5,127 nucleotides of DNA from Actinomycetota bacterium (GCA_947463335.1 CANHRF010000079.1:1-5127); one strand, 5' to 3'. Shown: positions 1-5,126, numbered from the stretch's first letter. A program made the numbers and translations. The notes: generated by a model from the letters alone, not told the origin.

Positions 1-238
1 GTTTCATTAACTTATCTGATTCAGATTCAATAACCATATTAAAAGCATTGGCACTGCCCGCGGCTAAAGTTCCGCCAATTAAAGTTGCGATAGTTAGTGA
101 AAGTGAAGGTAACCCGCCTTGCGCTAAAAACATCGCAGGAAGAGTTGAAACCAATAAGAGTTCAACAACGCGCAATTTCATCAGGTCTACATAGCCTCGA
201 GCTTTTGTAGCAAGATTTACGCGTGAATCGGTTTGCAC
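1..238 (-). CDS. ctaB: Protoheme IX farnesyltransferase (heme O synthase), N-terminal part, cut by window edge
   Basis: This integral membrane prenyltransferase adds a farnesyl group to heme b to make heme O, the precursor of heme A in cytochrome oxidase. Seventy-nine codons are present and the rest lies left of position 1. The recognisable family features are the entry to helix 1 with K21-L-R-V-V-E-L-L-L (typically TKPRVIELLL), the run L53-I-G-G-T-L-A-A-G-S-A-N-A-F-N67, and the metal-diphosphate motif. That motif reads N67-x3-E71-x-E73-x-D75, where family members known to me have Asp at the first two acidic places. GTG at 238-236 is chosen because the reading frame upstream has a stop at 250-248 with no other start between, and because the conserved GYVDLMKLR segment would be lost from the internal ATG at 181. 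There is no Shine-Dalgarno; a TAATCT box sits exactly 6 nt upstream, so the mRNA may be leaderless. It is divergent from the gene at 331. Family call is secure; the exact start is less so. Confidence 0.9.
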   Translation of the reverse strand, partial: MQTDSRVNLATKARGYVDLMKLRVVELLLVSTLPAMFLAQGGLPSLSLTIATLIGGTLAAGSANAFNMVIESESDKLMK

Positions 239-244
239 AGGGCA

Positions 245-250
245 AGATTA
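245..250 (-). promoter_or_regulatory. Candidate -10 box of ctaB, leaderless arrangement
   Basis: On the minus strand the hexamer TAATCT fits the actinobacterial TANNNT pattern and is followed by TGCCCT and then the GTG start. The usual -10 to start-site distance would put transcription initiation on the GTG itself, which agrees with the absence of a Shine-Dalgarno. No convincing -35 box is visible. This is inference from spacing. Confidence 0.35.
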
Positions 251-330
251 CTCAGCATTAATGCGCAGCGTTCTCACAGGTTTCTAAGGAAGCCGGTCTA
301 TCGTGCGTAATGAAGAAAGGGATATGACAA

Positions 331-717
331 ATGACACCTCCAAATAAGCCCGAATGGATCGAACTTGCTGAAGCAGATGCTGCGCCGCAAGGAAAGAAAT
401 CAACTCGCGCACTGCCCGCGCTCGTCCTAGCCGCGGCTTTATCGATTGTGGGTGCCGGGGCACTTGTAGGTCAAAGTGGTGCGAAAGTTCCTGCCAACTT
501 AACGGAGCAAGGGTTAAGCGTTCTGGCGAGTTCTGCGCCCGCTGATCCAACTGCGCCGAACCTCTCTAGCCCATCTGCGATATCTCAACCAATCTCTCTA
601 AAGCAACCTTCGATCGCAACTATGCCAACTGGCGGTGGCGATGATGACGATGATGAAGATGACGAAGGCTATGAAGATGATGAAGACGATGACGATGAAG
701 AAGGTGACGACGACTAG
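331..717 (+). CDS. Small single-pass membrane protein with an Asp/Glu-rich extracytoplasmic tail, function unknown
   Basis: I do not recognise this 128-residue protein. Residues 1-26 are polar and end in K22-K-S-T-R26. Residues 27-46 are a hydrophobic Ala/Leu/Val segment that should span the membrane with the N-terminus inside. Residues 47-103 are a Ser/Pro/Ala-rich linker, and after G101-G-G103 the last 25 residues are almost entirely acidic (22 Asp or Glu). The hydrophobic segment could instead be an uncleaved or cleaved signal. The acidic tail, probably outside the cell, could bind Ca2+ or other cations or a basic partner; this is inference. The ATG at 331 is supported by AAAGGG at 316-321 as ribosome site; ATG codons at 310 and 324 run into stops within a few codons. 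A TATCGT hexamer at 299-304 is a possible -10 box. The secreted propeller gene follows after 24 bp, so the two may work together. The start and strand fit better than the antisense frame. Confidence 0.72.
   Translation: MTPPNKPEWIELAEADAAPQGKKSTRALPALVLAAALSIVGAGALVGQSGAKVPANLTEQGLSVLASSAPADPTAPNLSSPSAISQPISLKQPSIATMPTGGGDDDDDEDDEGYEDDEDDDDEEGDDD
640..714 (+). repeat. GAY/GAR trinucleotide low-complexity tract coding the acidic tail
   Basis: This is a run of GAT, GAC and GAA codons with only three other codons (Gly, Tyr, Gly). It is in frame with the 331-717 gene and ends just before its TAG stop. The mixed codon use argues for selection on the acidic protein rather than a pure DNA microsatellite, but length variation by slippage is plausible. 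Confidence 0.7.
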
Positions 718-729
718 TTTTTCGAAGGT

Positions 730-768
730 AAACTCACCCTTATGAATCAAATAAGGGTGAGTTTTCTT
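730..768 (+). terminator. Terminator-like perfect 14-bp hairpin with T-rich tail
   Basis: The arm AAACTCACCCTTAT (730-743) is the exact reverse complement of ATAAGGGTGAGTTT (751-764), around the 7-nt loop GAATCAA. It is followed by TTTTCTTCTTCT. It begins 12 bases after the stop of the acidic-tail gene, as expected for an intrinsic terminator. Unusually, the ATG of the downstream propeller gene (742-744) straddles the end of the left arm and the loop, and the right arm is that gene's codons 4-8. It could be a terminator or attenuator, or an RNA element controlling translation of the propeller. Confidence 0.7.
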
Positions 769-1821
769 CTTCTATTCTCTTTATTGATCACATCAATTCC
801 GGTGAGCGCAAGCGCCACCACAGATCAAACCTCTTTAAAGCTGATTAAGACAATAACCGGTGCCATTGCTCCAAAGTCAGTGCAGGCATCAAATGAAGGT
901 TTAGTTAGCGCACACAACATGATGTATCGCCACAGCGTGACTATTTATGATGCCACCACAATGGAGTTAAAGAAAACAGTTCCTGATGCAGTGCGGTTAT
1001 CTGATTTTGGATATTCAAAATACTCAGGAACGTATAAAGGGGCTCCGGTAGAGGGAGCTTATTCGCCAGATGGTAAGTATTTGTACTTCACTAATTATGC
1101 GATGTACGGCAAAGGATTTAATAAAGAGGGAACTGACACTTGTTCTCCTGCATCTGGGTACGACAAGAGTTTTCTATCTCGGGTTAATTTAGCTAAAGGC
1201 GAGATTGACGCTGTCTATCCAGTTGGCTCTGTGCCTAAAGTCGTAAAGGTAACTCCCGACAATAAATACATTCTCGTTTCAAATTGGTGTTCTTACACCG
1301 TCACTGTAATCTCGGTTGAAACTCAGAAGACAGTTAAGTCAATCAAGATCGGACGTTATCCCCGCGGAATTTCTATTTCAGGCGATAGTAAATTTGCTTA
1401 CGTAGCCGAGATGGGTGGGAACCGTATCCATCGTATTGATTTAGAGAGTTTTTTAGTGGATTACATACCGATCGGATCAAACCCTCGTGCCATTGAATTG
1501 TCTCCCGATGGAGCTACGTTGTACGCGACGCTAAATATCTCGGGCAAAGTTATCGCTTGGGATCTTGCGACCAATCAAGCGATTAAGACTGTATCGACCG
1601 GAAAATCTGCGCGCAGCTTGGCGATATCAAAAGATGGCTCATCGTTATTCGTAGTTAACTTCCGTAGCGGAACTCTCTCCAAAGTTAGAACTTCAGATAT
1701 GAAAGTGGTTCAAAATATAAAAGTTTGTTCAGAGCCAATTGGCGTTACTTATGATTCTGTAAATTCTCGAACTTGGGTCGCCTGTTACGGCGGATCTATT
1801 AAGGTATTTGCTAACCAATAA
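742..1821 (+). CDS. Secreted YncE/YVTN-type beta-propeller protein
   Basis: This 359-residue exported protein is built from propeller repeats. Residues 1-25 form a signal peptide with a hydrophobic core at 6-21 and an A23-S-A25 cleavage site. The repeats show recurring cores: SPDGKYLYFTN (108-118), TPDNKYILVSN (171-181), SGDSKFAYVAE (213-223), SPDGATLYATL (254-264), SKDGSSLFVVN (296-306) and a degenerate last one ending at C348. With a first weaker blade at about 32-80, this suggests seven blades. Loops between blades carry the family's G-x-x-P-R-x-I/V element (for example 204-210 and 245-251). There are four cysteines, at 134, 183, 329 and 348, possibly two disulfides. YncE-like propellers are usually binding scaffolds without catalytic residues; the ligand here is unknown. 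The ATG at 742 gives the complete signal peptide; GAAGG at 724-728 is a rather distant ribosome site, and the ATG lies inside a hairpin. GTG at 757 is the alternative start. The 3' end overlaps dacB by 11 bp. Confidence 0.88.
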   Translation: MNQIRVSFLLLFSLLITSIPVSASATTDQTSLKLIKTITGAIAPKSVQASNEGLVSAHNMMYRHSVTIYDATTMELKKTVPDAVRLSDFGYSKYSGTYKGAPVEGAYSPDGKYLYFTNYAMYGKGFNKEGTDTCSPASGYDKSFLSRVNLAKGEIDAVYPVGSVPKVVKVTPDNKYILVSNWCSYTVTVISVETQKTVKSIKIGRYPRGISISGDSKFAYVAEMGGNRIHRIDLESFLVDYIPIGSNPRAIELSPDGATLYATLNISGKVIAWDLATNQAIKTVSTGKSARSLAISKDGSSLFVVNFRSGTLSKVRTSDMKVVQNIKVCSEPIGVTYDSVNSRTWVACYGGSIKVFANQ

Positions 1822-2989
1822 TTACGGTGGAAGTTTCGCTGATAGGTACCAATAACGGTGCAGCAATTTTGCCTAAGTAAATATCGAGAGTTTCTCGTGC
1901 GCGCTCACTCGCTGTGCGAGTCCGCTTAATCTTGTCAGCGATTATGGTGAAGGCATATTCACGATCACCTGATTGCACGTAGCCAGCCAAACTAACAGTT
2001 CCGGATAAAGTCCCAGTCTTTGCCTTTACCAACCCGACTGCTTGTGGTGCAGATTCGAGATAGCGCTTGGTTAGCGTTCCTGTTTTCCCACCGACCGGCA
2101 GACCTTCGATCATCTGTGAAAATAATGGATCTGAATGTATTTTATAAAGTAGTTGAGTAAGAACATTTGCAGTTAACTTATTCTCTTTCGAGAGTCCGCT
2201 TGCATCTTTAATGATGATCTTTGAAGGATCAATATCTAAATCGCGTAAAACTATGTCGAAAGTTTTTGCCACTCCCTTTTGACTAAATTCATTTCCGGCA
2301 GCCTTTGCCGCTAACCGCGCCATTCGCTCTGAAACATCGTTATCGCTCCAAACCAAGAACCAATCCATCATTCTTTTCACGGTTGGCGATGTTGAGTAAA
2401 AGACTTGTTCTCCGGTGATGGACTTGGCCTTTGAGTCACTGACTTTTTCAAAGGTGGTGCTTACTCCGCGCTTTTTATAATATGACTTGAGTTTTGCTAT
2501 TTCTGTCGAATACAAATCGTTGTAGTAAACCTTTAACTTCTTAACTGGTTCTTCTGAGTTTTTCTTAACCGCGCTCAACCCTTTAGCTGCAAAACCATAA
2601 AAGTAGGTGCGCTTCATCTTCTCTGCCGCCTTGGCATCCATTGATATCCAAGGATCGTATTGCCCATCGATCACCAGCGAATTTGGCGTTGGCCCTAGTG
2701 ATACGGATGTTGCAAAGACAGTTGAGGAATCTAGATACTTAAGGGTTGCTGCTGCAGATAAGAGCTTCATCAGAGAAGCCGGCTTGCGCTGTGAATTAGC
2801 GTTAGATTCAAAGACAACTTTTCCGGTACTCACATCGATAAGAGAAATTGATGGGTTATTTAAAGTGGGCGAAGCAGCCATCTTCTTAAAGACTGTCGCG
2901 GCCGATTGCGGATCAAAAGCTGTAGCGCTCGATGATGCCAAAAGGCTTGCCGAAATAATGGCAGCGCCGAACCCCCACAGTTTCTTCAT
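1811..2989 (-). CDS. dacB: D-alanyl-D-alanine carboxypeptidase/endopeptidase, PBP4 (peptidase S13) family
   Basis: This penicillin-binding serine hydrolase removes the terminal D-Ala from peptidoglycan stem peptides, and in this family can also cut D-Ala-meso-DAP cross-links, outside the membrane. Residues 1-24 are a signal peptide (K2-K3, hydrophobic 4-18, A22-T-A24 cleavage). The active-site motifs are complete: S72-L-M-K75 (nucleophile and general base), S215-D-N217 and K324-T-G-T327. The S13 stretch D262-A-S-G-L-S267 and the post-KTG strand L334-A-G-Y-V are also present. The SDN to KTG spacing (109) matches E. coli PBP4 and Actinomadura R39. The SxxK to SDN spacing (143) is about 100 residues shorter than in those enzymes, so an inserted accessory domain is missing or reduced. 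Total length, 392, is short against about 480. The ATG lies 9 nt after the stop of the upstream membrane-protein gene with no strong ribosome site, so translational coupling is likely. It overlaps the propeller gene convergently. Confidence 0.92.
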   Translation of the reverse strand: MKKLWGFGAAIISASLLASSSATAFDPQSAATVFKKMAASPTLNNPSISLIDVSTGKVVFESNANSQRKPASLMKLLSAAATLKYLDSSTVFATSVSLGPTPNSLVIDGQYDPWISMDAKAAEKMKRTYFYGFAAKGLSAVKKNSEEPVKKLKVYYNDLYSTEIAKLKSYYKKRGVSTTFEKVSDSKAKSITGEQVFYSTSPTVKRMMDWFLVWSDNDVSERMARLAAKAAGNEFSQKGVAKTFDIVLRDLDIDPSKIIIKDASGLSKENKLTANVLTQLLYKIHSDPLFSQMIEGLPVGGKTGTLTKRYLESAPQAVGLVKAKTGTLSGTVSLAGYVQSGDREYAFTIIADKIKRTRTASERARETLDIYLGKIAAPLLVPISETSTVIIG

Positions 2990-2998
2990 TTTTACTGG

Positions 2999-3349
2999 TT
3001 AGAACCGGGCGGTCGCAATTGCTATATTTAATAGAGTTAGCCCGAGTAGCGAAAGCCAAATGCTCTTCTTCAGCTCACTCTTCTTAACATTTAGGTAGCT
3101 AATTGCCAGAATAGCCACGACAATGACGAGTTTTATCGCAACTTTGACGTGATTTAACTCCTCATCAGGTTTAGCTGAAGCATAGGTACCAACCATTACC
3201 AGCCCTGCGACTAAAGCAGTGGCGGTGCTGTGTAGGACTCCTGTTGAAAGTTTGCGAGGGCTCTTTTTCCATTGGAGCAGGAGTAATACAAGAATTCCAA
3301 GGATCGCCAACATATGCACGATATAGGCGATGAGAAATACTGCTTCCAT
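2999..3349 (-). CDS. Small four-helix integral membrane protein, function unknown
   Basis: This 116-residue protein is almost all membrane helices, at about 4-25, 36-58, 67-86 and 96-113. Lys/Arg-rich loops follow helix 1 (W27-K-K-S-P-R-K33) and helix 3 (K89-K-S-E-L-K-K95), so the N-terminus should be outside and these loops inside. Histidines sit at the start of three helices or their caps (H12, H40, H67). That layout is reminiscent of small heme- or copper-associated four-helix proteins, but no family signature is firm and I assign no function. The ATG at 3349 is well supported by GAAAGGG (3364-3358, minus strand) 8 nt upstream. It is first in a two-gene unit with dacB, separated by only 9 nt, which hints at an envelope role. 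It is divergent from the methyltransferase gene. Confidence 0.8.
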   Translation of the reverse strand: MEAVFLIAYIVHMLAILGILVLLLLQWKKSPRKLSTGVLHSTATALVAGLVMVGTYASAKPDEELNHVKVAIKLVIVVAILAISYLNVKKSELKKSIWLSLLGLTLLNIAIATARF

Positions 3350-3381
3350 TATTTCGGCCCTTTCTAGCGTTTAACCTTCAT

Positions 3382-3393
3382 TAAGTTTAGAGT
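3382..3393 (+). promoter_or_regulatory. Candidate tandem -10 boxes of the methyltransferase gene, leaderless arrangement
   Basis: Two abutting TANNNT hexamers are present: TAAGTT (3382-3387), lying 6 nt before the GTG at 3394, and TAGAGT (3388-3393), lying 6 nt before the ATG at 3400. Either would place the transcription start on a start codon. There is no good Shine-Dalgarno, which supports leaderless expression. No -35 box is evident. Confidence 0.3.
3384..3389 (-). promoter_or_regulatory. Candidate -10 box for the membrane protein-dacB unit
   Basis: TAAACT on the minus strand fits TANNNT and would start transcription near 3377. This leaves a leader of about 28 nt that contains the GAAAGGG ribosome site at 3364-3358. 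No -35 box stands out. It overlaps the candidate -10 region of the divergent methyltransferase gene, so the two promoters would compete for the same DNA. Confidence 0.25.
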
Positions 3394-3399
3394 GTGCTT

Positions 3400-4050
3400 A
3401 TGGAAATTAATACACCTGCCACGATTGGACCAGGAGAATTCTTTCCAGTAGTCGGTGTTGGGCCACACGAGAAACCTTGGCCAACTGGCTCACAATATGA
3501 CCCAGAGCTATTAGAAAATGGCGATCGCCGAAATGTTTTAGATCACTATCGTTATTGGTCAGTCGAGGCGATAGTTGCAGATCTCGATACTAAACGCCAT
3601 AAGTTGCATATTGCGATTGAAAATTGGCAGCACGATTTAAATATTGGTTCTGTGGTTCGCACGGCAAATGCCTTTAACGTTTCTGCGGTTCATATCGTTG
3701 GAAAACGCGATTGGAATAAACGCGGGGCGATGGTTACTGATAGATATCTGAGAGTTATTCATCATCCAACGATCGCTGATTTCGCGACCTGGTGTAAAGA
3801 AAATAACTTGCCAATCATTGGAATCGATAATGTTCCATCATCTAAGCAACTAGAAGGCTCTGAACTTCCTGAATCTTGCGTTCTCCTTTTTGGCCAAGAA
3901 GGGGCAGGAATGTCCGATGAGGGCGTGGACGCCTGCGAAGTTCTATATGCAATTCAGCAGTACGGATCGACTCGTTCTATGAATGCATCTGCCGCCGGGG
4001 CGATCGCGATGTATCACTGGGCGCTGCAACATCTGCCCAGATTAAGTTAA
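3400..4050 (+). CDS. TrmH/SpoU-family RNA 2'-O-ribose methyltransferase
   Basis: This is a cytoplasmic SPOUT-fold enzyme that uses S-adenosylmethionine to methylate a ribose 2'-OH in tRNA or rRNA; the target nucleotide cannot be told from sequence. Counting from the ATG (add 2 if the GTG at 3394 is used), the three SpoU motifs are all present. Motif 1 is N81-x-G-x-V-V-R87-T-A-N-A-F92 with the catalytic Arg. Motif 2 is L-L-F164-G-Q-E-G-A-G-M-S172. Motif 3 is Q186-x2-G-S-T-R-S-M-N195-A-S-A-A-G-A-I-A, where the C-terminal trefoil knot binds cofactor. An N-terminal part of about 70 residues ends in the H-Y-R-Y-W-S-V-E-A segment and lacks an obvious L30e-like RNA-binding domain. The whole is 216 residues, usual for this single-domain group. 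The ATG is preferred because TAGAGT lies 6 nt upstream; the GTG adds only two residues. It stands alone between a divergent and a convergent neighbour. Confidence 0.9.
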   Translation: MEINTPATIGPGEFFPVVGVGPHEKPWPTGSQYDPELLENGDRRNVLDHYRYWSVEAIVADLDTKRHKLHIAIENWQHDLNIGSVVRTANAFNVSAVHIVGKRDWNKRGAMVTDRYLRVIHHPTIADFATWCKENNLPIIGIDNVPSSKQLEGSELPESCVLLFGQEGAGMSDEGVDACEVLYAIQQYGSTRSMNASAAGAIAMYHWALQHLPRLS

Positions 4051-4070
4051 AGGTTTAGTCGCCTAAATCT
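4051..4070. terminator. Weak bidirectional hairpin between converging genes
   Basis: AGGTTTAG (4051-4058) pairs with CTAAATCT (4063-4070) around the loop TCGC, giving 8 pairs of which one is G-T. It lies directly after the methyltransferase stop and covers the stop and last codons of the TPR gene. T-rich tails are poor on the plus strand and only modest on the minus strand (CCTTTAACTTAAT starts within the arm). It may serve both genes as a weak terminator. Confidence 0.3.
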
Positions 4071-5008
4071 GCTGGCGCTGGAACATCTTCCATCGCCTCA
4101 CGCACTGCAATAAGGCGGCGATCTATCTCGTTCGCTTCATCCATTCGCCCTAAATTGCGTAGGACCGTAGACATGCGAGTTTCGATATCAACGATGAGTT
4201 CAAAGTCTTTTGGATCATCTTCAGAGATGATCTGCAAAACTCCATCCAGAGTCGCTAAACCAGCTTCTAGTTTGCCGAGTAGTACTTCTGCTTTGCCATA
4301 CTCAAAGAGAGCAAAGGTTTCGCGGCGATGATCGTGTCCAGTTTCAAATACATCAATCGCTTTGCGCGCTGCTTCCAAAGCTTTCTCGCCATCACCAAGT
4401 TCAACATAACAAGAGGCGATCTTCTGATCACAACGTGCGACCTGAATTACCTCTTTCTCAGTCTTGAAAATTAAGCGTGCTTCTTTAAATGTGGAGATCG
4501 CTAAATCGTATTTCTTTAACTCGCGATAAGCACAACCCAGCAGGTGTAAGTCATTGGCTGCACCTACTTGATTTCCATCAACTAAATGTTCTTGGGCACA
4601 TTCATCCATAATCTCGACAACTTTTTCGAAATTCTTTGATGCATACCACCACTCACCTAAAGTGCAGGCGAGTTCAAGGGAAAGAGGTGATTTGCTTTCG
4701 CGCAGAATTTCTACCGCTTTACTCATCGCAGAAGCTGCTTCATCCATGCGCTTGAGTTGATTTAAGTTATAGCCAATTGCGGAATAAGCCTGAGCAAGTC
4801 CTTCACTTGATTCTGCGGCGCCGAGTTCGGCAAAGATATCGCGAGCGGTTTCGGCGAGCGCGAGCGCTTCGTCATATTGACCGCGAGCAAAGATTCGGGC
4901 GGAGAGTTCGTAATAAGTATTTGCGCGTTCTGCGCCATTTACTTCCGGTATTCGATCCCAGAGCATTTCCTCGGATACGAGCTCGTCTTGGCCATCATCT
5001 TCGCTCAT
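4055..5008 (-). CDS. Cytoplasmic tetratricopeptide (TPR) repeat protein, partner unknown
   Basis: This 317-residue acidic protein has no signal peptide or membrane helix and is built of helical TPR pairs. The clearest repeats are at about 27-60 (Y32-E-L-S-A-R-I-F-A-R-G-Q-Y-D-E-A-L-A), 69-102 (A-Y-S-A-I-G-Y-N-L-N-Q-L-K-R-M-D-E-A), 148-181 (L-L-G-C-A-Y-R-E-L-K-K-Y-D-L-A-I), 190-223 (A-S-C-Y-V-E-L-G-D-G-E-K-A-L) and 270-305. Weaker ones lie at 106-140 and 230-262, so about seven repeats fill the chain. TPR arrays are protein-protein docking surfaces; no enzymatic domain is attached and I cannot name the partner. Short acidic tails occur at both ends (residues 2-13 and 307-317). The ATG at 5008 is supported by AGGGGG (5019-5014, minus strand) 5 nt upstream, the strongest ribosome site in the window. 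It converges on the methyltransferase gene with a 4-bp gap, and its upstream region carries an inverted repeat. Confidence 0.87.
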   Translation of the reverse strand: MSEDDGQDELVSEEMLWDRIPEVNGAERANTYYELSARIFARGQYDEALALAETARDIFAELGAAESSEGLAQAYSAIGYNLNQLKRMDEAASAMSKAVEILRESKSPLSLELACTLGEWWYASKNFEKVVEIMDECAQEHLVDGNQVGAANDLHLLGCAYRELKKYDLAISTFKEARLIFKTEKEVIQVARCDQKIASCYVELGDGEKALEAARKAIDVFETGHDHRRETFALFEYGKAEVLLGKLEAGLATLDGVLQIISEDDPKDFELIVDIETRMSTVLRNLGRMDEANEIDRRLIAVREAMEDVPAPADLGD

Positions 5009-5013
5009 CGATA

Positions 5014-5019
5014 CCCCCT
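5014..5019 (-). promoter_or_regulatory. Strong Shine-Dalgarno of the TPR gene
   Basis: AGGGGG on the minus strand lies 5 nt before the ATG and fixes that start. It suggests efficient leadered translation, in contrast with the apparently leaderless ctaB and methyltransferase genes. Confidence 0.7.
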
Positions 5020-5030
5020 GCCTAGATAAT

Positions 5031-5064
5031 CCACTTTGCTTGAGTTGAGATTAGTCCAAAGTGG
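5031..5064 (-). promoter_or_regulatory. Inverted repeat flanking a candidate -10 box of the TPR gene
   Basis: CCACTTTG (5031-5038) and CAAAGTGG (5057-5064) are exact reverse complements separated by 18 bp. On the minus strand the spacer contains TAATCT (5053-5048), the same hexamer as the ctaB candidate -10. It would start transcription near 5041, with the left half-site just inside the transcript. The arrangement is what a repressor operator over a promoter would look like. It could also be a chance repeat or an mRNA hairpin. Confidence 0.35.
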
Positions 5065-5105
5065 CTCTCCGGGAGCGCTGACTTAACGGTTTGGGGCTCT
5101 TTTCC

Positions 5106-5126
5106 AGATGCGAATCATTTGCATCT
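5106..5126. repeat. 21-bp near-perfect palindrome at the window end
   Basis: AGATGC (5106-5111) mirrors GCATCT (5121-5126), and the inner AAT/ATT triplets also match around a central C. Only one pair (G5112 with T5120) breaks the symmetry. No T-run follows on either strand, so it reads more like a protein-binding operator than a terminator. It probably belongs to the TPR gene or to a gene beyond the window. No known operator consensus is matched with certainty. Confidence 0.4.

Noticed and set aside
310..327. Five-codon upstream frame (MKKGI) before the acidic-tail gene
   Set aside because: It has no ribosome site of its own and contains the ribosome site of the real gene; too short to call a leader peptide.
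284..550. 88-residue open frame on the minus strand
   Set aside because: It lies antisense to the acidic-tail gene and its upstream part, has no ribosome site and no recognisable composition; it is a shadow frame.
1792..1805. Small inverted repeat CGCC-N6-GGCG near the end of the propeller gene as a terminator for dacB
   Set aside because: The stem is only 4 bp and lacks a T-run on either strand; it is within coding sequence and likely chance.
2607..3002. 131-residue open frame on the plus strand
   Set aside because: It is fully antisense to the well-supported carboxypeptidase gene, including its signal peptide and SxxK region.
4777..5025. 82-residue Arg-rich open frame on the plus strand
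   Set aside because: It is antisense to the start of the TPR gene; the Arg/His-rich composition is typical of reversed Ala/Glu-rich coding DNA.
5065..5078. Short GCTC/GAGC inverted repeat in the right intergenic region
   Set aside because: Four-base arms are expected by chance in this stretch and no promoter or terminator context supports it.
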